NCBI RefSeq assembly: GCF_009932435.1
Contig: NZ_BJOU01000001.1
Location: 124,001 to 188,000 of the forward strand
Reading direction: 5' to 3'
Source: Gordonia crocea
Lineage (GTDB): Bacteria; Actinomycetota; Actinomycetes; Mycobacteriales; Mycobacteriaceae
DNA: 64,000 nt
Part shown: piece by piece, positions 43,234 to 52,328 of the stretch
Numbering within the stretch: the first letter of the stretch is position 1
How the letters are laid out: each line of letters starts with the position of its first letter
Translations under genes and position numbers: made by a program
The notes under the pieces: model-generated
What the model was told of the DNA's origin: nothing
Databases searched by the model: none
What the model saw: the letters and a program-made list of their open reading frames with translations, nothing else

Positions 43234-44238
43234 GTGGCCGCGCCGCAGATCATCATCACCCGCAAGCACCCGTACGCCTACTTCCTGGTGCTGACCCTGG
43301 CCGAGGACGCCGACATCGACCGGGTCCGCGACGTCGTGTCCGGCTTCTCCGGCACCGTCCGCTCGGTCTCCTCGCGCGCGCCCGAGGCCAACCTCACCGG
43401 CATCCTCGGCATCGGGTCGGCGGCGTGGGACCGCCTCTTCACCGGGCCCCGCCCGGCGGAGCTGCACCCGTTCATCGAGCTCGCCGGACCGCACACCGCG
43501 CCCTCGACCCCCGGTGATCTGCTCATACACCTCAAGGCCGACACCGCCGGGCTCTGCTATGAGGTGGCGACGAAGATCGTCGACGATTTCGGCGCCGACG
43601 TCACCGTCGTCGACGAGACGCACGGCTTCCGGTACTTCGACCTGCGCGACCTGATCGGCTTCGTCGACGGCACCGAGAACCCCACCGGCCAGGGGGCGAT
43701 TGATGCGATCACGGTCGTCGACGACGACCCGACGCTGCAGGGCGGCAGCTACGTCGCGGTGCAGCGCTACGTCCACGACCTGTCCGCGTGGACCGCGTTG
43801 ACCACCGAGGACCAGGAGGCGGCCATCGGCCGCACCAAGATCGACAACATCGAGATGGACGACGAGACCAAGCCGTCGAACTCGCACATCGCGCTGAACG
43901 TCATCACCGACGACGACGGCAACGAGCTGGACATCTTGCGCGACAACATGCCCTACGGCAGCGCCGAGGGGGAGCGCGGCACCCTGTTCATCGCCTACTC
44001 CTCGTCGCCGACCACCACCGAGCGGATGCTGGAGAACATGTTCCTCGGCGACCCACCCGGAAACACCGACCGACTGCTGGACTTCACCACCGCGGTGACC
44101 GGCAGCCAGTACTTCGCCCCGCCGATCGACTTCCTCGACGACCCGCCGCCCGCACCGGCGGCCGTCGCAGCCCCACCCGCCGACGAGACGCCGGCACCGC
44201 GGGCCGACGGCTCGCTCGGCATCGGATCCTTGCGCTAG
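43234..44238 (+). CDS. DyP-type peroxidase with encapsulin-targeting tail
   Basis: 334 residues from GTG 43234. Heme peroxidase of the DyP B branch: GFVDGTENP (distal Asp, GXXDG motif), YVHDLSAW with the proximal His, and SNSHIALNVI. After the domain a Pro/Ala linker (PPPAPAAVAAPP) leads to DGSLGIGSLR at the C-terminus, the known encapsulin cargo-loading motif. It uses H2O2 to oxidise dyes and lignin-like compounds. Encapsulin gene follows by 32 bp. M. tuberculosis Rv0799c is the counterpart. Confidence 0.96.
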   Translation: MAAPQIIITRKHPYAYFLVLTLAEDADIDRVRDVVSGFSGTVRSVSSRAPEANLTGILGIGSAAWDRLFTGPRPAELHPFIELAGPHTAPSTPGDLLIHLKADTAGLCYEVATKIVDDFGADVTVVDETHGFRYFDLRDLIGFVDGTENPTGQGAIDAITVVDDDPTLQGGSYVAVQRYVHDLSAWTALTTEDQEAAIGRTKIDNIEMDDETKPSNSHIALNVITDDDGNELDILRDNMPYGSAEGERGTLFIAYSSSPTTTERMLENMFLGDPPGNTDRLLDFTTAVTGSQYFAPPIDFLDDPPPAPAAVAAPPADETPAPRADGSLGIGSLR

Positions 44239-44270
44239 ACCACCTCATCCCACCCGCACAGGAGGACACC

Positions 44271-45065
44271 ATGAACAACCTGCATCGCGAACTCGCACCC
44301 ATCTCGGCAGCGGCGTGGGAGGAGATCGAGACCGAGGCGTCGCGCTCCTTCAAACGCAACAGCGCCGGGCGGCGCCTCGTCGACGTCGTCGGCCCGCTGG
44401 GTCTGGACGTCGCGTCGGTGGGCACCGGCCGGGCCCGCAAGATCGATTCACCCGGAGACGGGATCGAGGCCGCGCTGCGCGACTCGCAGTCCCTCGTCGA
44501 ATTGCGGGTGCCGTTCACCGTGACCCGCGAGTCCATCGACAACGTCGACCGCGGCGCCAAGGACTCCGATTGGGACCCGGTCCGCGACGCCGCCCGCGAC
44601 CTCGCCCTGGCCGAGGACCGCGCGATCTTCGAGGGCTTCGAGGCCGCCGGGATCGACGGGCTCGGCAAGAACGCCCTCGGCCCGGTGAAGCTGCCCGACG
44701 AGGTGTCCGACTACCCCGAGGCACTGGCCGCGGCACTGTCGGCGCTAAAGATGGAGTCGGTGGACCACCCGTACTCGGTGGCGGTTTCCGCCCCGCTGTA
44801 CAACGCGATCGCCGAGACCACCGATCACGGCTACCCGGTGCGCGAGCACCTGCAGCGCCAACTCGTCGAGGGCGACATCGTGTGGGCACCCGCCCTCACC
44901 GGTGCCTACGTCGTCTCCCAGCGCGGCGGCGACTTCGAGTTGACCATCGGGCAGGATGTCTCGATCGGCTATGACTCGCACAACGCCGACGTCGTCAACC
45001 TGTACTTCATCGAGTCGTTCACCTTCCTCGTCTACACCCCCGAAGCCGCGGTGCGCCTGGCCTGA
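44271..45065 (+). CDS. Encapsulin shell protein (linocin M18/Cfp29-type)
   Basis: 264 residues, HK97-fold family 1 encapsulin. Start MNNLHRELAPISAAAWEEIETEA; cargo-binding N-terminal helix; RRLVDVVGPLG; and C-terminal DFELTIGQDVSIGYDSHNA and YFIESFTFLVYTPEAAVRLA-type end. Sixty copies form a T=1 shell that takes up the DyP peroxidase. AGGAGG (44260-44265) is well placed. Rv0798c in M. tuberculosis is the counterpart. No phage structural genes are near, so this is not a prophage remnant. Confidence 0.97.
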   Translation: MNNLHRELAPISAAAWEEIETEASRSFKRNSAGRRLVDVVGPLGLDVASVGTGRARKIDSPGDGIEAALRDSQSLVELRVPFTVTRESIDNVDRGAKDSDWDPVRDAARDLALAEDRAIFEGFEAAGIDGLGKNALGPVKLPDEVSDYPEALAAALSALKMESVDHPYSVAVSAPLYNAIAETTDHGYPVREHLQRQLVEGDIVWAPALTGAYVVSQRGGDFELTIGQDVSIGYDSHNADVVNLYFIESFTFLVYTPEAAVRLA

Positions 45066-45166
45066 CCGTCCACCCGTTTCCGTGTTGGGCGGAATGGGCG
45101 AATCGCCGCTTCGGGCCGGCGGCAATTCGGTGGCACGAGCCGTCGGCGCCCAGTAGCGTCGGCGGG

Positions 45167-47053
45167 GTGCTGACCCGGCTTTTGCGCATCTACCTGTCGC
45201 GCTACAAGCGCGAACTAGTCCTGGTGGTGGTGCTGCAGCTGATTGCGACGGCGGCCATGCTCTACCTGCCGACGCTCAACGCCGACATCATCGACCGCGG
45301 CGTGGCCCGCGGCGACACCGACTACATCCTGCGCATCGGCGGGGTCATGCTCGCGGTGACGCTGGCCCAGGTCGCCTCCAGCGTCGTCGCGATCTACTTC
45401 GGCGCCCGCGCGGCGATGGGCGCCGGGCGCGACATCCGCCACGACCTCGCCCACCGGGTCAGTTCCTTCTCCCAACGCGAGATGGGCACGTTCGGCGCAC
45501 CGTCGCTGATCACCCGGACCACCAACGACGTCCAGCAGGTCCAGATGTTGACCGTGATGAGCGTCAGCATCGTGATCATGGCGCCCATCATGTGTGTCGG
45601 CGGCATCATCATGGGCCTGACCGTCGCCCCCGGGATGTGGTGGGTGCTGGCGGTCGCCGTCCCCATGCTCGGCTTGTTCATGGTGGTCGCGATCAGCCGG
45701 ATGATCCCCGGGTTCCGGGCCATGCAGGAGCGCATCGACGCGGTGAATCGGGTGTTGCGCGAACAGATCACCGGAATCCGTGTGGTGCGGGCGTTTGTCC
45801 GGGAGCCCGAAGAGGTCGCCCGGTTCGGCGTCGCCAACGACCATCTCGCCGACGCATCGCTGCGCGTGGGCCGGGTCTTCGCCCTGATGTTCCCGGTGGT
45901 CATGGGGATCACCAACATCACGATGGTGGCGATCATCTGGGTCGGCGGCCACCAGATCGTCGACGGCCGGATGGAGATCGGTGCCCTCTCCGCCCTGATG
46001 AGCTACGTCATGCAGATCCTGATGGCCGTCATGATGGCGTCTTTCCTGGCGATGATGGCGCCCCGGGCGGCGGTCTGCGCGGAGCGGATCATGGAGGTCC
46101 TCGAGACCCAGACCAGCGTCGAACCGCCCACGGCGCCAGTCGGTTTCGCCGGCGACCCCGCGGCGGTGGCCTTCGACTCCGCAACCTTCGCCTATCCAGG
46201 TGCCGACGAGCCGGTGCTGGCCGACCTTGCCTTCGAATGTCTGCCCGGGACCACCACCGCCATCGTCGGGTCGACCGGGTCGGGCAAGTCGACGCTGCTG
46301 TCGCTGGTGCCGCGACTGATCGACACGACGGCCGGGCGGGTCACCGTCGGTGGTACCTCGGTGGCCGACCTCGACCCGGACGCGCTGCGTTCGGTCATCG
46401 GCGTCGTCCCGCAGCGGCCCTACCTGTTCTCCGGAACGGTCGCGTCGAATCTGCGCTACGGCAAGGCCGACGCCACCGACGAGGAACTCTGGGAGGCACT
46501 GCGGATCGCGCAGGCCGAGGACTTCGTCACCGCGATGCCCGACGGGCTGGACACCGCGATCGCGCAGGGCGGCACCACCGTCTCGGGCGGACAGCGCCAA
46601 CGGTTGGCCATCGCCCGGGCCCTCGTCCGACGACCCTCGGTGTACCTGTTCGACGACGCGTTCTCCGCCCTCGACGTTGCCACTGACGCCCGGCTGCGCG
46701 CCGCGCTCGCGCCGGCCACCCGCGATTCGACGGTGATCATTGTGGCGCAACGGATTTCGACGATCGCCAACGCCGACCAGATCATCGTCCTCAACCGCGG
46801 TCGGGTCGTCGGGCGCGGTCGCCACGCCGATCTCCTCGAGACATGCGAGACATATGCGGAGATCGCCGAATCGCAGCTTGCCGGCGCCGGGAGCGCAGCG
46901 AGCGGGCCGAATCAACACGGCGCCGGGAGCGCAGCGAGCGGGCCGAATCAACACGGCGCCGGGAGCGCAGCGAGCGGGCCGAATCGGCACGGCGCCGGGA
47001 GCGCGGCGAGCGGGCCGAATCGGCACGGCGCCGGGAGCGGGGGTGAGTCATGA
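45167..47053 (+). CDS. ABC exporter half 1 (permease + ATPase)
   Basis: 628 residues from GTG 45167. Six-TM permease domain (1-310) then an ATPase: Walker A VGSTGSGKSTLLSL, signature TVSGGQRQRLAIARAL, Walker B YLFDDAFSALD. Asp instead of the catalytic Glu follows Walker B (FDDAFSALD), the degenerate site typical of one half of heterodimeric exporters (Rv1273c type). The last 50 residues are 12-residue repeats GAGSAASGPNQH/GPNRH absent from relatives. Overlaps the next gene by ATGA. Confidence 0.93.
   Translation: MLTRLLRIYLSRYKRELVLVVVLQLIATAAMLYLPTLNADIIDRGVARGDTDYILRIGGVMLAVTLAQVASSVVAIYFGARAAMGAGRDIRHDLAHRVSSFSQREMGTFGAPSLITRTTNDVQQVQMLTVMSVSIVIMAPIMCVGGIIMGLTVAPGMWWVLAVAVPMLGLFMVVAISRMIPGFRAMQERIDAVNRVLREQITGIRVVRAFVREPEEVARFGVANDHLADASLRVGRVFALMFPVVMGITNITMVAIIWVGGHQIVDGRMEIGALSALMSYVMQILMAVMMASFLAMMAPRAAVCAERIMEVLETQTSVEPPTAPVGFAGDPAAVAFDSATFAYPGADEPVLADLAFECLPGTTTAIVGSTGSGKSTLLSLVPRLIDTTAGRVTVGGTSVADLDPDALRSVIGVVPQRPYLFSGTVASNLRYGKADATDEELWEALRIAQAEDFVTAMPDGLDTAIAQGGTTVSGGQRQRLAIARALVRRPSVYLFDDAFSALDVATDARLRAALAPATRDSTVIIVAQRISTIANADQIIVLNRGRVVGRGRHADLLETCETYAEIAESQLAGAGSAASGPNQHGAGSAASGPNQHGAGSAASGPNRHGAGSAASGPNRHGAGSGGES
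46883..47039 (+). repeat. 36-bp in-frame tandem repeats in ABC exporter 3' end
   Basis: GGCGCCGGGAGC units start at 46883, 46919, 46955, 46991 and (partial) 47027, period 36 bp, coding GAGSAASGPN(Q/R)H. A related 39-bp repeat pair lies in the SDR gene near 59629-59700, so it is a dispersed element, not a local expansion only. Confidence 0.9.
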
Positions 47054-48969
47054 CGGGACCGCGCGGTGGTGGCATGCCGGGCGCACCGAGCCCGGAGGAC
47101 AAGGCGCGTTCCTTCGGCCCGTCCATCAAGCGGCTCATCCGGCTGTTGGCGCAGTACCGGGTGATGATGGTGGTGGTCGTCGGCTCGATCGTCGGCTCCG
47201 TCGTCGTCACCTCGATCGCCCCGCGGATCCTCGGCCATGCCACCGACCTGATCTTCAACGGCATCATCGGTTCGCGGATGCCGGCCGGGATCACCAAAGA
47301 GCAGGCGGTCGCGGGGCTGCGCGAGCGGGGCCAGGGGACGTTCGCCGACATGGTCGCGTCGATGGACCTCACGCCGGGCGTCGGCGTGGATTTCTCCGCG
47401 GTGGCCCGCGTGCTGGCGGTCGTGCTGGGCCTGTACGTCGCGGCCAGCCTGCTCGGCTGGTTGGCGGCCTACCTGCTGAACATCGTCGTCGTCGGAACGA
47501 TCGCCCGGCTGCGCGCGCAGGTCGAGGAGAAGGTCCACCGCCTGCCGCTGCGGTACTACGACGAGGCCCAGCGCGGCGATCTGTTGAGCCGCGTCACCAA
47601 CGACCTGGACAACCTGTCGCAGACGTTGCAGCAGACCATCATGCAGTTCCTGAACTCGGTGCTGATGGTGATCGGGATCTTGATCATGATGGTCTGGATC
47701 TCGCCGCTGCTCTCGGTCATCGCGCTGCTGACGATCCCGGCCGCCGGTGTCGCCACGGCGATGATCGCCAAGCGCTCCAAACCGCATTTCGGCCGCCAGT
47801 GGGCGTCGACGGGCACCCTCAACGCGCAGATCGAAGAGGCGTTCACCGGCCACGAGTTGGTCACCGTCTTCGGCCGGCAGCAGCAGGTGATGGATTCGTT
47901 CGATGACCGCAACGAGAAGCTCTACGACTCCAGTTGGCGGGCGCAGTTCATCTCCGGGATCATCATGCCGACGATCATGTTCCTGGGGAACGTGAACTAC
48001 GTCGTCGTCGCGGTGGTCGGCGGGCTGCGGGTGGCGTCGGGGTCGCTGAGCCTGGGCGAGGTGCAGGCGTTCATCCAGTACTCGCGCCAGTTCACCCAGC
48101 CGCTCACGCAGATCGGTTCGATGTTCAACCTGATGCAGTCGGGCGTCGCGTCGGCGGAGCGGATCTTCGACATCCTCGACGCCACCGAGGAGACCCCCGA
48201 TCCGCTCGAGCCACAATCCCCGGCCGCGGACACCGGCCGCATCGCCTTTGACGACGTGTCGTTCCGCTACCTTCCCGACGCCCCGCTGATCGAGGAGTTG
48301 TCATTGGTGGCCGAGCCGGGCCACCTCGTCGCGATCGTCGGACCGACCGGTGCCGGCAAGACGACGCTGGTGAACCTCATCATGCGGTTCTACGACATCG
48401 ACTCCGGCGCGATCACCCTGGACGACGTCGAGACCCGCGCGATGACGCGGCGAGACCTGCGTTCGCGCACCGGCATGGTGTTGCAGGATTCGTGGCTGTT
48501 CGGCGGGACGATCTACGACAACATCGCCTATGGCAACCCCTCGGCCAGCCGCGAGGAAGTCATCGAGGCTGCCAAGGCGAGCCACGTCGACCACTTCGTG
48601 CGCACCCTGCCCGACGGCTATGACACCGTCATCGACGAGGAGGGCGGCGGCGTCAGCGCCGGCGAGCGCCAGTTGATCACCATCGCCCGGGCCTTCCTGG
48701 CAAAGCCGACGATCCTGATCCTCGACGAGGCGACCAGTTCCGTCGACACCCGTACCGAGCTGTTGATCCAGCAGGCGATGGCCGCGCTGCGCACCGACCG
48801 CACGTCTTTCGTGATCGCCCACCGGCTCTCGACGATCCGCGACGCGGACACCATCGTCGTGATGGAGCAGGGCCGCATCGTCGAGCAGGGCACGCACGAG
48901 GAGTTGCTCGACGCCCGCGGCGCCTACTTCCGCCTGCACCAAAGCCAGTTCAGCGGCGCACTCGACTGA
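47050..48969 (+). CDS. ABC exporter half 2 (permease + ATPase)
   Basis: 639 residues. Membrane domain (residues about 25-330) with a longer extracytoplasmic loop after TM1 (GITKEQAVAGLRERGQGTF) and ATPase: Walker A VGPTGAGKTTLVNL, signature GVSAGERQLITIARAF, Walker B ILILDEATSSVD with the catalytic Glu. It is the canonical half of a heterodimeric exporter with the preceding gene (Rv1272c type). Substrate unknown; lipids or drugs are usual. Coupled by ATGA to the first half. Confidence 0.94.
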   Translation: MTGPRGGGMPGAPSPEDKARSFGPSIKRLIRLLAQYRVMMVVVVGSIVGSVVVTSIAPRILGHATDLIFNGIIGSRMPAGITKEQAVAGLRERGQGTFADMVASMDLTPGVGVDFSAVARVLAVVLGLYVAASLLGWLAAYLLNIVVVGTIARLRAQVEEKVHRLPLRYYDEAQRGDLLSRVTNDLDNLSQTLQQTIMQFLNSVLMVIGILIMMVWISPLLSVIALLTIPAAGVATAMIAKRSKPHFGRQWASTGTLNAQIEEAFTGHELVTVFGRQQQVMDSFDDRNEKLYDSSWRAQFISGIIMPTIMFLGNVNYVVVAVVGGLRVASGSLSLGEVQAFIQYSRQFTQPLTQIGSMFNLMQSGVASAERIFDILDATEETPDPLEPQSPAADTGRIAFDDVSFRYLPDAPLIEELSLVAEPGHLVAIVGPTGAGKTTLVNLIMRFYDIDSGAITLDDVETRAMTRRDLRSRTGMVLQDSWLFGGTIYDNIAYGNPSASREEVIEAAKASHVDHFVRTLPDGYDTVIDEEGGGVSAGERQLITIARAFLAKPTILILDEATSSVDTRTELLIQQAMAALRTDRTSFVIAHRLSTIRDADTIVVMEQGRIVEQGTHEELLDARGAYFRLHQSQFSGALD

Positions 48970-48970
48970 C

Positions 48971-49022
48971 CTCCCGCTCCCCCATCATGGTCCCGCTCCC
49001 CCGGCCGGAGGCGCGGGACCAT
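48971..49022. repeat. CCCGCTCCCCC repeat/hairpin, left copy
   Basis: Two CCCGCTCCCCC boxes with ATGGTCCCGC (48987-48996) pairing perfectly with GCGGGACCAT (49013-49022). It lies directly after the ABC exporter stop and could terminate that operon. A close copy stands at 50063 on the other side of the AbiEi/DUF559-like gene. Confidence 0.75.
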
Positions 49023-49129
49023 GGCGGGGGCGCGGGACGGGCGGCGGGCCCGGGCGCGGGGCGGGCGCGCGGCGGGGAGCGGGGCGGGCGCGGGGAACCG
49101 TTCGCGGGGCTGGCCGCGTCTAAGTAGGC

Positions 49130-50062
49130 ATGACCCAGTTCCCGTGTGACCGGCACGGATTGATCCGACGCTCGGCAGCGCTGGCGGCCGACCTCACCGA
49201 CGACGACCTGCGCGCGGGGGTGAAGTCCGGCTCGCTCTTGCGGTTGACCCCGGGGGTCTACGTCGAATCCGACGACCAGTTCGACGGCCCCGCGGGGTCG
49301 GATCGGCTGTACCGGCTGCGCTCGCTCGCGGTGGCCACCGCCGAGATCGGCGGATCATTGCCGTCTAGCCACGTCTCTGCCGCCGCGGTCCACCGGCTCC
49401 CGCTCCTCGCACCGACCCGCACCCGCGTGCACCTCACCAATGGGAAGGCTGCTGGCGGAAAGACGACGAGATTGCGCCACATCCACGCCGCGCCGCTGTC
49501 CGACGACGAGGTGACCGTCGTCGACGGCGTCTCCGTCACGTCGCTCTCGCGTACCGCCGTCGACGTCGCCGGCGACGGCAACTTCGCCCAGGCGCTCACC
49601 GCGTTCGACGGGGCGTTGCGCGCCGGTGCCGACCTGGAACCGATGGCCGCGGCCCTCTCGCGGCGCCGGGTCGGCGCGCGATCGGCCCGGCGCGCGCTCC
49701 CTCTGGCCGACGGCCGGTCGGAAAGCGTGGGCGAGTCGTGGAGTCGAGCCCAGATGATCGACGCCGGATTCCCGGCCCCCACCCTCCAACGCGAGTTCCG
49801 CTGCCGGGCCGGCCGCTACCGCTGCGACTTCTGCTGGGGCGACAAACTGATCGGCGAATTTGACGGCGCGGTGAAGTACGGGCGTTACCGCCGACCCGGC
49901 GAGTCCATCAACGCCGCGGTCCTGCGCGAGAAGTCCCGCGAGGACGAACTGCGGGCGATCGGGTTCATGGTCGTCCGCTGGACGTGGCCGATGCTGCAGC
50001 GCGGCGAGATGCTGGACGTGCTGCGGCCGTGGCTGCAGCACGTCAACCTGGTTGCCGCCTGA
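49130..50062 (+). CDS. AbiEi-like N-terminal domain plus DUF559-type nuclease domain (paralogue)
   Basis: 310 residues. The N-terminus (LIRRSAALAADLTDDDLRAGV, SLLRLTPGVYVES) is the AbiEi-type winged helix; HLTNGKAAGGKTTRLRHIH follows. The C-terminus (CDFCWGDKLIGEFDG..., then REKSREDELRAIGFMVVRWTW) resembles DUF559-type PD-(D/E)XK folds with GEFDG as possible ExD pair. Same domain order as the protein at 17484. No cognate toxin gene adjacent. Flanked by related GC-rich repeats on both sides. Confidence 0.75.
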   Translation: MTQFPCDRHGLIRRSAALAADLTDDDLRAGVKSGSLLRLTPGVYVESDDQFDGPAGSDRLYRLRSLAVATAEIGGSLPSSHVSAAAVHRLPLLAPTRTRVHLTNGKAAGGKTTRLRHIHAAPLSDDEVTVVDGVSVTSLSRTAVDVAGDGNFAQALTAFDGALRAGADLEPMAAALSRRRVGARSARRALPLADGRSESVGESWSRAQMIDAGFPAPTLQREFRCRAGRYRCDFCWGDKLIGEFDGAVKYGRYRRPGESINAAVLREKSREDELRAIGFMVVRWTWPMLQRGEMLDVLRPWLQHVNLVAA

Positions 50063-50133
50063 TCCCGCTCCCCCGTCCGGGTCCCGCTCCCCCGGCCGGG
50101 TACGCGGGATCCGAATGCGGGAGCGGGAGCCCA
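50063..50133. repeat. CCCGCTCCCCC repeat/hairpin, right copy
   Basis: Two CCCGCTCCCCC boxes, TCCCGCTCCCCCGGCCGG matching the left copy base for base, and GCGGGAGCGGGA (about 50119-50130) able to pair with them. It starts directly after the TGA of the AbiEi/DUF559-like gene. Confidence 0.75.
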
Positions 50134-50144
50134 CTGGACGGACA

Positions 50145-50164
50145 ACCTTACCGCCGAGTAAGGT
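50145..50164. promoter_or_regulatory. Perfect inverted repeat over FadE leader
   Basis: ACCTTAC-cgccga-GTAAGGT, 7-bp perfect arms, ending 6 bp before the ATG at 50171 and including the AAGG that would be the Shine-Dalgarno. It may be an operator or an RNA hairpin that hides the ribosome-binding site. Confidence 0.55.
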
Positions 50165-50170
50165 GTCGGC

Positions 50171-51361
50171 ATGGCTATCAACACCGAGCTCCCGGAGAAG
50201 CTGAACTCCACGGTCGAGCAGGCCCACCTCGCGGCCGAGCACATCTTCCGCCCCATCTCCCGAAAGTACGACAAGGCCGAGCACGAGTACCCGACGGAAC
50301 TCGACGACTTCGCCAAGCTCGCCAAGCAGGCCGCCGAGCGCGACAAGGCCGAGGCCGGCGAGAAGCCCGCCGCGGGCGACACCGTGAACAGCACCAACAT
50401 GCGCGGCGTGTTGTCGGCCGCCGAGATGAGCTGGGGCGACGTCGGCCTGATGCTCTCCATCCCGGGCCGCGGGCTGGGCAACGCCGCGATCGCCGCGGTT
50501 GCCAACCCCGAGCAGCTCGAGCGCTTCGGCGACGTCTGGGCCGCCATGGCCATCACCGAGCCGAGCTTCGGCTCCGACTCCGCGGCCGTGTCGACGACCG
50601 CGACCCTCGACGGGGACGACTACGTCATCAACGGCGAGAAGATCTTCGTGACGTCGGGTTCGCGCGCCAGTCACGTTGTCGTGTGGGCCACGCTGGACCG
50701 CTCAATCGGGCGCGCCGCGATCAAGTCCTTCGTCGTGCCGATGGACACCCCGGGCGTCACCGTCGCCCGCCTCGAACACAAACTGGGCATCAAGGCCTCC
50801 GACACCGCCGTCGTCGTCTTCGAGAATGCCCGGGTGCCCAAGGAGAACCTGCTGGGCTCGCCGGAGATCGACACCAAGAAGGGCTTCGGCGGGGTCATGC
50901 AGACCTTCGACAACACGCGGCCCGTCGTCGCCGCGATGGCCGTCGGCCTGGGCCGCGCCGCGCTGGAGGAGATGCGGCGTCTGCTCGAGGAGGCCGGGCA
51001 CGAGGTCGACTACGACAAGCCCGCCGCCGCCCAGCACGCCGCGGTCGCCGAGTTCATCCGCCTGGAGTCGGACTGGGAGGCCAGCTGGCTGCTCACCCTG
51101 CGTGCAGCGTGGATGATGGACAACCGCGAGCCGAACTCGGTCGAAGCGTCGATGTCCAAGGCCAAGGCCGGGCGCACCGTCACCGACATCACCAACAAGG
51201 CCGTCGAGGTCGGGGCCACCGCGGGCTTCTCCGAGACCCTGCTGTTGGAGAAGTGGGCGCGCGACGCGAAGATCCTCGACATCTTCGAGGGCACCCAGCA
51301 GATCCAGCAGCTGATCATCTCGCGGCGGATCCTGGGCAAGTCCAGCGCCGACCTCAAATAG
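50171..51361 (+). CDS. Acyl-CoA dehydrogenase, FadE23-like
   Basis: 396 residues. The sequence follows M. tuberculosis FadE23 (Rv3140) along its length: MAINTELPEKL start, WAAMAITEPSFGSDSAAVST, VINGEKIFVTSGSRASHVV, TFDNTRPVVAAMAVGLGRAAL and ILDIFEGTQQIQQLIISRR with the catalytic region. It oxidises acyl-CoA to enoyl-CoA with FAD. In mycobacteria fadE23 lies next to fadE24; no second fadE is adjacent here. Confidence 0.92.
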   Translation: MAINTELPEKLNSTVEQAHLAAEHIFRPISRKYDKAEHEYPTELDDFAKLAKQAAERDKAEAGEKPAAGDTVNSTNMRGVLSAAEMSWGDVGLMLSIPGRGLGNAAIAAVANPEQLERFGDVWAAMAITEPSFGSDSAAVSTTATLDGDDYVINGEKIFVTSGSRASHVVVWATLDRSIGRAAIKSFVVPMDTPGVTVARLEHKLGIKASDTAVVVFENARVPKENLLGSPEIDTKKGFGGVMQTFDNTRPVVAAMAVGLGRAALEEMRRLLEEAGHEVDYDKPAAAQHAAVAEFIRLESDWEASWLLTLRAAWMMDNREPNSVEASMSKAKAGRTVTDITNKAVEVGATAGFSETLLLEKWARDAKILDIFEGTQQIQQLIISRRILGKSSADLK

Positions 51362-51364
51362 GCG

Positions 51365-52261
51365 CTACCGCGCCGAACTGAACAACGCTTCCTGAAGCTT
51401 CTGGTTGCGCGCGATGCGCTTGGCGTCGCGCTGGTAGCGCTCGGCGGAGATCGCCGCGAGCACCTCCAGCGGCGACGCCGTCGACGGCGGGGCCGGTGAC
51501 ACGTAGCCGAGGGCCCGCGCCATCAGCTGCTGGCCGGTGACGGCCTGGGCCTGCGGCGTGAAGCTTGCGTAGCGGTCGAGAAACCCTCGGATGCCGTTGG
51601 ACAGATTCGCCGGCATCGGCGCCAGGTCCGCCGTCGCCGCCCACTCGGACAGGGTCGGCGGCATCGCGACGTGGCGCGCGGGCGGCGCGGCCCGCCGGTC
51701 CCGGATCACATAGGTACCCGCGATCAGGTCGCCCAGACGCTTGCCCTTCGAGCTGACCGCCGCGGTGATCAGGGCCGGGATCCCGAACAAGAGGTACAAC
51801 TCGACCACGCCGACCAGCGCGCGGGCGAAGGCCTGGCGGGCGGTGATGAGCCCGGCGTCGTCGTTGACCGTCCGCAATCCGAGGGCGAGGTGACCGAGCG
51901 ATTTGCCTCGCGTCGCCGTCTCGACGACGAAGGGCAGGGCGATCAGCACCAGCACGAACCACGACGTGAACAGCCCGTTGGCCAGCGCCTCGTCGAGCTT
52001 CACCTTCTCCAACAGCTTGGAAAACCCGATCAGCCCGAGCACGAACAGTGCCCAGCCGACCATGACGTCCAGCACGCCGGACAGGACGCGCAGCCCGATG
52101 TTGGCCGACGGGAGGTCGAGCGCGACCGCCTCGCCGGACACGAAATCGTCGCGGCCGACGCCGCGGGTACCGCTGTGCGACGGGGCGACCGGCGGCGGCA
52201 GGGGCCGCATCGGCGGGCGCGGGGCCGGTGCCGGGTACCGAGCGGGCACGGGGTGGGACAT
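51365..52261 (-). CDS. RDD-family membrane protein (Rv3695-like)
   Basis: 298 residues from ATG 52261. A Pro-rich N-terminus precedes the RDD domain (about 45-200) with R..D..D pattern in IGLRVLSGVLDVMVGWALFVL, three to four membrane segments and GKSLGHLALGLRTV. The C-terminal 100 residues are soluble and helical. RDD proteins are of unknown or transport-related function. It is the neighbour of SpoIIM and the DUF58/MoxR operon, as in M. tuberculosis Rv3689-Rv3695. Confidence 0.87.
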   Translation of the reverse strand: MSHPVPARYPAPAPRPPMRPLPPPVAPSHSGTRGVGRDDFVSGEAVALDLPSANIGLRVLSGVLDVMVGWALFVLGLIGFSKLLEKVKLDEALANGLFTSWFVLVLIALPFVVETATRGKSLGHLALGLRTVNDDAGLITARQAFARALVGVVELYLLFGIPALITAAVSSKGKRLGDLIAGTYVIRDRRAAPPARHVAMPPTLSEWAATADLAPMPANLSNGIRGFLDRYASFTPQAQAVTGQQLMARALGYVSPAPPSTASPLEVLAAISAERYQRDAKRIARNQKLQEALFSSAR

Positions 52262-52328
52262 GACCACGACTCTAAGCGACGATTCGTCCGGACGACACCG
52301 ATGGCCTCGGCTGACTAGGGTGTGACGG

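Noticed and set aside
40948..43887. 979-residue minus-strand open frame over the FAD dehydrogenase
   Set aside because: Shadow of a GC-rich gene; contains no recognisable motif.
44271..45065. Prophage capsid remnant
   Set aside because: HK97-fold protein is a linocin/encapsulin with a cargo peroxidase next to it and no phage genes around.
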